From Emergomyces orientalis (lineage: Eukaryota > Ascomycota > Eurotiomycetes > Onygenales > Ajellomycetaceae): 64,000 nt of DNA. Position 1 is the first letter of the stretch; every line of letters starts with the position of its first letter. Where the stretch lies: positions 3,348,001 to 3,412,000 of the forward strand of contig MOWL01000067.1 in the NCBI GenBank assembly GCA_002110485.1. The letters are read 5' to 3'. Position numbers and translations under genes: made by a program. Of this stretch, positions 58,783 through 64,000 are shown in pieces. A model generated the notes under the pieces. The model was not told the DNA's origin. It worked only from the letters and a program-made list of their open reading frames with translations, and searched no databases.

Positions 58783-59885
58783 TTATAGAGCACCCAGCTC
58801 TTTCAGTTTGGCGATCATTCCATCAACGTCCTCTACCTTTCCGCCTCCTTGTCGGGCAGGGGGTTCTATTGAAGAATAAGTTAGCTTTATCCAACAGAAA
58901 ATCCAATGCGCACAATAAACACAATAAACAGAAAGGAGGGACAAAAACACGCTCACATACCCATGACTTTCAAAGTCTTCAACCTCTTTGTATCCTCAAT
59001 CTCAAAGTCTGCTAACGTCTTCTTCTCCAACGGTTTCCTCTTCGCCTTCATAATGTTCGGCAAACTAGCATAGCGGGGCTCATTCAACCGTAGATCCGTC
59101 GTAATAACCATGGGCAACTTGGCCTTGAGCGTCTCCACGCCACCGTCCACCTCCCTGGTGACCTCCACGTTACCCGCATCATCCTTTACAACAACCTTAC
59201 TCGCCTGCGTCGCTTGTGACCAACCCAGGAGGCCAGCCAGCATCTGGCCCGTCTGCCCCTGGTCACCATCAATAGCCTGTTTGCCTAGCAGCACCATGTT
59301 GATATTTTCCTTCAGGACCACGTTCTTCAGCAGCTTAGCCACGGTCAACGGTTCTAAGCCCGCCTGGTCTGGTTTCTCGGGCACGTCGACGAGGATTGAT
59401 CGATCAGCTCCCATAGCCATAGCGGTGCGAAGGGTGTCGGCGCATTTAGGCCCGCCGGCAGAGATAGCCAGGATGTCGGAGACAGACAAGGGGCCTTTGC
59501 GTTCGCGTAGGCGGACGGCTTCTTCTATGGAGAGCTCATCGAATGGGTTGAGGGAGTGCTTGACGCCGGCCGTTTCGACGCCTGTTTGGGCTTTGTTGAT
59601 GCGGGGTTTTATCTATACGTGTTAAATTGGGGCGAGTTAGTGGTACAGCCAGCATTGGATAGAGCCTATGAGTATCTGTGTCTCTGGGGGGACGCTGTGG
59701 TAGACCGCAGCTCAATTGAAATAAAGAGGCGACAGGAACACATGAAGCAGAGAAAGATTTTCCCCAATTGTAGTATTGTGCAAGGCACCAAGGTAGGGAA
59801 CGGGCTGAGGAGAGGTAAAACCACGTACCGCGAAGTCAATAACCCTCTTCACGGGCACCAAAATCCGGAGAGCATTCGCGGCCAT
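58783..59885 (-). CDS. ETFB: Electron transfer flavoprotein subunit beta, mitochondrial
   Basis: Exons 59829-59885, 58961-59612 and 58783-58865 give 263 residues. Exon 1 is only 19 codons (MAANALRILVPVKRVIDFA). Exon 2 continues IKPRINKAQTGVETAGVKHS, NPFDELSIEEAVRLRE and the nucleotide-site blocks ISAGGPKC, MGADRSILVDV and GKQAIDGDQGQTGQMLAGLL. It ends with the family signature region LNEPRYASLPNIMKAKRKPL. Exon 3 supplies EPPARQGGGKVEDVDGMIAK and the end LKELGAL. The length matches human and yeast ETF-beta (about 255-265). With ETF-alpha it takes electrons from mitochondrial acyl-CoA and other dehydrogenases and passes them to ETF-ubiquinone oxidoreductase; the beta subunit holds AMP. It has no cleaved presequence, as is normal for this subunit. 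Both introns have good donors (GTACGT, GTATGT). Confidence 0.95.
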
Positions 59886-60627
59886 TATAGAAAGCTGTAA
59901 ACGTAAACCGACAGCTCAGAGGGCCTGATTCGTCGATAAATGGTCCTTGTCAACTCGAGTTGGTAAAACAACGGCTGAAGCTCTGTGGTGGTGGCTACGA
60001 GTGTTGGTGTTGCACGTTTTGAGGTCTGTGTAGTGGCTCGAAAACGTCGATGTTGTCGGCGTTGCTGAACTTCCGAATCTACCCTCACCCAAATCGCCGC
60101 ACTCGGAACCTTCTCGGCAACCGAGGTTGCCCGACAAACCGGATATCCACGTCACATGACTTTGAGCTTCCCCTTTTCTATCTGTTCCAAGCTTGCTGTT
60201 CAGCCTGATATTGTTCTCAACTATAGAGCATACAGCGATGCATTTGAACCATACCCAGCTATCCAGATGAGAGTTAGTTTCATGTTGATGAATAGATAAG
60301 GTTGTTTAAGGGATTGATGTCCGTTGGTTTGAGACATCCTATCAATACTAGGGCATCGTCCATCCAACTTCACGGGGATGTAAAGGATGAACGATAAATT
60401 TGGAAATTCTGGGTGATATACTAGCCACTCCCGCTTTCATTGTTCTGTCTAGTTGCTTTTGCGAACCTGACTATTGTACTGCGGGCCCGTCGACAAATTA
60501 TTCCATCCGCTCACTATATACGTTGGCCCAAAAAACTGGATATCACAATTATCGAGGTCTATCTGATTGCATTACATTATCTATAGATCAGGCTCCTTTC
60601 TCTGGCCTTGCTTTAACCCGCTACATC
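59886..60627. other. ETF-beta promoter and TAH18 3' flank
   Basis: Two minus-strand genes flank this gap. It contains the ETF-beta promoter at its left and the TAH18 3' UTR at its right. Nothing else is seen. Confidence 0.55.
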
Positions 60628-62808
60628 TCACCAAGTCTCTTGTTTATACCGCCCCATCTTCTCCATATCCATCAAATACTTCTCTGCCTCCTCTCGACTA
60701 TACCCCTTCCCTTCACCGTAATCACTTTCACTCTTCCCAAACTCCTGAAAACCTTCAATAAGAGCCTCCCTAATCGCCTGAGGCATTTTACCTGACGACC
60801 CACAAATATATACTGTGCCACCCAAATCATGCAATATCCTAAAAAACAACCCCGCATGCTCACGGATGCGGTCCTGCACGTATATTTTCTGTTTCTGGTC
60901 CCTTGAAAACGCCGTCAATACTGTGAGATCAAGCACCTTTTTCAACTCCTCCCATTCCTCTTCGAAAAAGAAATCTGCTCTCCTATTCCGCCCGCCATAC
61001 AGCAGGATAATAGGACCCAAAGGCACAGGCACGTTAAGGCCATGCTTTTGTCGAAAGGTAGTCGCCATGGCCGCTTTTTCCCATAGCATTGAGCGTAGTG
61101 GTGCAACCCCTGTTCCAGGCCCGATCAGTACTGTAGGCTCCAAGAGCTGTCTCATTGAAGAATTGAGTCCTCCTTTTTGCACTTGCACCTTTAACGTGCT
61201 ACCCGGTCGAAGCACTGCGAGGTAGCGCGTACACACGCCCTCACGCGTCTTTTTGATTACTGTTTGGTATTTGACGATGGCGACGAGGAGATCAACGCGG
61301 GTTCCAGTACCGGGAGCATTTCTACCGGGTAAACTTGCAGGGCTTTTCAGTTTCCCACCGCTGGCGAGGCTGAATTGCCGTCCGCGGAGAACAGGGAATA
61401 CAGTACAAACGTGCTGCCAAGGGATCTTCACAGATTCAAATTCGTGCAGAACTTCGAGGATTGACCGACGGGGTCGCGAGGTGTAGTCGTAAAACTCGTC
61501 TATGTATTCTGGATTGGTAAATTCTAGGAGTCGCTCTCTATGCATGGTGTCATTAGTGAAGTGGGCAATGTTAGAAAAGAAGGACCGCCGTGGTATTGCC
61601 ATTATGTCTAAATAGTCCGTGAGTAGGTTTCTGAGGGTGAAGCCAGGCGAATTCAGTAGAAATGGGATCTCGGGAGAGGATATGTTAGAGGCTGAAACAT
61701 ATTTAGCGTTGGGAACAAAACGTAGGGGCATGTCGGCGTCATTTTCCCAGCCCATCATGGATATCAGTGAGTTCACATCAACGGCGAAATTCCGGGGCGT
61801 TATGTAGAGGATATCGCCTGGTACATATCGAATGGACTCGGGAATCGTTAGAATAAGGTGTCGGACATCTTGCCAGTGGGTTTGTGGTGTGAGCCGATCG
61901 TTCACTGCTAGTGTCGCAGAAACTGTATTCGGAATGGGCCTTGGGTCATGAGAAAAGTTCGAAGGGATGCTGACATCTCCTAATTGTCCTCCAGGTCGGG
62001 CTTTTGCTAGCGCTACGCCAGGATAGGTAGTGGTGCCTTCCATTGGACTCGAGTCTCGGTGTGTGAGCACCCATTTTGGTGGTAACTGGACGTCATCGGG
62101 GATGGGGTATTGGTCAGGCGCCAGCGGAAATTTGTCCAGTAGATGCTTTCGTAAGTCCAGCGACCACGGAACGAAGGTCCCCTCGAGGCTAAGATTACCC
62201 GTTAGTAGGGAAAGCCAAAGTTGAGAGTCATCATGAAATGTGTACCCCTCTGGATGTTGTTCATCTGCTTCACCGCATGGGTAGAGTTCATTTGCACCAA
62301 GCTGCAATAATCTCTTGTAAAGTTTCCGAGACGCCCAGTTGAACCTAAGCCCCGCACCAGAACGGTTAGTAATTTGATACGTGTATACTGAGCAATCCGT
62401 AGTCCTACTTTGGGTACGAACTATCCCCCAAACCAAACAGTGCAAAGTTCACACAACAGAGGAACGTTGGCGGAAGCTTCTTTAACAGCAATGACTTCCA
62501 GAAAACGCGAGCGTTGGCAGGGAAATCGCCCTGCCCAGTGGTCGAGACCGCGAATACCGCCACGTCATATTCGTTAAGAGATTCCTGCATTAAATGTGAG
62601 CTTCAATTCCGCCAAATTCCGGTATGCACCCTTTTCGCACCGCTTTAATCGCGTTTAGTTCGCAAACATGGGCCGAAAAGTGCAGCCTCTCCGTGAGGCG
62701 CCCAAGTTCATCAGCAACGTCTTGGGAATTTCCAGTTTCTGAACCATACAAAATTATAGCAGTTCTAACGGAGGCATGTTCCGAGTTGTTGAAGTTGGCG
62801 CTAGCCAT
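60628..62808 (-). CDS. TAH18: NADPH-dependent diflavin oxidoreductase Tah18
   Basis: Exons 62641-62808, 62409-62584 and 60628-62344 give 686 residues. The flavodoxin domain (about 15-160) shows ILYGSETGNSQDVADELGRL, VSTTGQGDFPAN and FGLGDSSYPKFNW. The FAD-binding domain has RYVPGDILYITPRN, RPRRSILEVLHEF and RQFSLASGG. The NADPH domain has VLIGPGTGVAPLRS, LLYGGRNRRADFFFEEEW and VYICGSSGKMPQAIREAL, and the protein ends YKQETW with the usual terminal Trp. Tah18 passes electrons from NADPH through FAD and FMN to the Fe-S protein Dre2, feeding cytosolic iron-sulfur assembly, and also reduces the diferric-tyrosyl cofactor pathway of ribonucleotide reductase. The exon 2 to 3 junction splits the Lys codon in SYPK, and the 3' intron has a TACTAAC branch site. 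Intron 1 is 56 bases. All key residues seem intact. Confidence 0.95.
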
Positions 62809-63464
62809 TGAATCTGCATCGCGGGGTCGATCTGATAATGGATTTGATTTGAGGTTGGTGATTCTTAGTAGGTTAATTACCGAGAAAAATAGTTAGCTAG
62901 GGTTGGCGATGAGGTCATCGCCAGAAAGTTTATTTCAATCGCAAGTTGGCTCGCAGCAATCAGATCTGAAAATATATACTAGTATGTAGTCTGAGGTGGG
63001 AAACAGGTCATTCAATTTTTCCTTCCAGAGAGGAATTTACGTACCTGAAGGACCATGTTTCTTGATGATTAACTTAGCCGTGACTGCTGAAGAATAGGTG
63101 GTTTTGATAGCCCCTTGTATATCTGTGCACTATTCCTATGGTATGGGCAAAAGCTGGATAGAATAGGCACTGTGCTACGACTAGTATAAAGCATCGAAAA
63201 TCTACTTAGGTAATATGCTGCATACTGCATATTCTTTGCAGAAATACCAGAACTATTCTGCAGATTGTGGAAGTCAAAAATGAATTATCCAAACTGGTAA
63301 CAATGATCGAGCCTGGTCGATTCCATCTCATATAAAAACTACTAAACCCAACATAATCAACTAAATTCCATGAAAATGGGTATCAAATATCAAGAAAATA
63401 GAAAAGAGACAACTAGAAAAAGGAGAACCATCATCCATGGCCAGGGGGGGGGAACAAGCACTTA
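62809..63464. other. TAH18 promoter and RPC31 3' flank
   Basis: AT-rich DNA between two minus-strand genes. CTGCATACTGCATATTCTTT and CTGCAGA motifs cluster near 63220-63265, forming imperfect short repeats. No gene is seen. Confidence 0.5.
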
Positions 63465-63892
63465 TTAATACGTATCGTTATCACCCTCCCCTCCCCCCGC
63501 ATCATATCCATCCCCATCATCATCCCCACCATCGAAATATTGTTCCGCATTATAATCCCCGCCCATATCTTCCTCATCATCCTCGAAATCATCATCCACA
63601 ATTTCCTCTTCGCCTTCATCTTCATCCTCATCCAACATATCCTCACCCCCTCCTCCGGCCCTCCGTTTCCGTTTCTCACCTGTCTCGGATCCTTCGTCAT
63701 CCTCTTCACCACCAGCTTCTCTTCTTTTCCGGGATGGGCCGACTTCTTCATCATCGTCTTCCTCTTCATCTTCAAAGCCGCGTTTTTGTCCCCCTCGTAG
63801 AAGCGAGCCAAATCCGTTGGCGCCAGCAGCCCGTAAACCGACGTACTTGGGGTCGAGGGTCGACCAAAGCTCTTTCGGAAAAAAGTTCATAA
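63465..63892 (-). CDS. RPC31: RNA polymerase III subunit Rpc31/Rpc7, last exon only
   Basis: A minus-strand exon of about 140 codons follows a TTTACAG acceptor at about 63893-63899; the upstream exons are beyond the window. It reads FFPKELWSTLDPKYVGLR, then a glycine-serine stretch (GANGFGSLLRGG), alternating basic and acidic runs, and the end DDMGGDYNAEQYFDGGDDDG. The acidic tail with the YNAEQYFDGG(D) motif is characteristic of Rpc31 (human RPC7/RPC32), which belongs to the Rpc82-Rpc34-Rpc31 subcomplex that helps Pol III open promoters of tRNA and 5S genes. The in-frame ATG at 63890 is internal to the protein, not its start, because FFPKELW lies well inside the family. Confidence 0.85.
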
Positions 63893-64000
63893 CTGTAAAT
63901 GCAAAGCACGATACACCAGTGTTTGCATCAGCCTGTGTAGTGACATCGAACCAAAGTACGGAAGAAAATATGGGAAGAGGGGAAGAGGGGAAGCAAAAAT

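Overview
The window is nuclear DNA of a filamentous ascomycete. The genes are spliced with short GT-AG introns, and the intergenic DNA is long and rich in T or AT. The proteins are fungal: ApsA/Num1, Cwc24, Tah18, Rpc31, ETF-beta, a ZGRF1/Mte1-type DUF2439 protein, and DUF3405 and DUF3431 membrane proteins. ApsA points to Eurotiomycetes. The long introns and AT-rich gene-poor stretches would suit Onygenales, but the order is inference.

Layout. 0.4-1.4 kb (-): a DUF3431 gene whose frame is broken at two places. 3.9-5.1 kb (-): splicing factor CWC24. 7.0-11.9 kb (+): apsA, with coiled coils, four diverged repeats and a PH domain. 14.8-17.3 kb (+): a five-exon DUF3405 gene. 18.6-20.7 kb (+): a METTL7-like methyltransferase with two long introns. 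21.1-22.9 kb (-) and 24.2-26.1 kb (+): a divergent pair, a DUF2439 DNA-repair-type protein and a BAR-SH3 membrane-curving protein.

26-45 kb is gene-poor and AT-rich. It holds a decayed aminoglycoside-phosphotransferase/AIM9-like pseudogene (28.1-29.7 kb), a tRNA-like relic (30.2 kb), one convincing 66-residue cysteine-rich gene with a TATA box (35.0-35.7 kb) and weaker coding traces at 37.3-37.7 and 39.5 kb.

45-50.3 kb carries two plus-strand genes that I do not recognise: a 959-residue serine-rich protein and a five-segment membrane protein. From 51.4 kb to the right edge every gene is on the minus strand: a C-terminally anchored inositol 5-phosphatase, an RNA 3'-phosphate cyclase-like protein that appears to lack the catalytic histidine, a DUF488 protein, mitochondrial ETF-beta, TAH18, and the last exon of RNA polymerase III subunit RPC31, cut by the window edge.

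These are mostly independent housekeeping or membrane genes. I see no biosynthetic cluster, no intact transposon, no CRISPR and no obvious novel multigene system. The points most worth a second look are the doubly broken DUF3431 gene, the APH relic, the altered cyclase active site, the short cysteine-rich gene and the tRNA-like relic. Exon boundaries were worked out by hand from splice sites and reading frames, and family names come from motif recognition, not searches.
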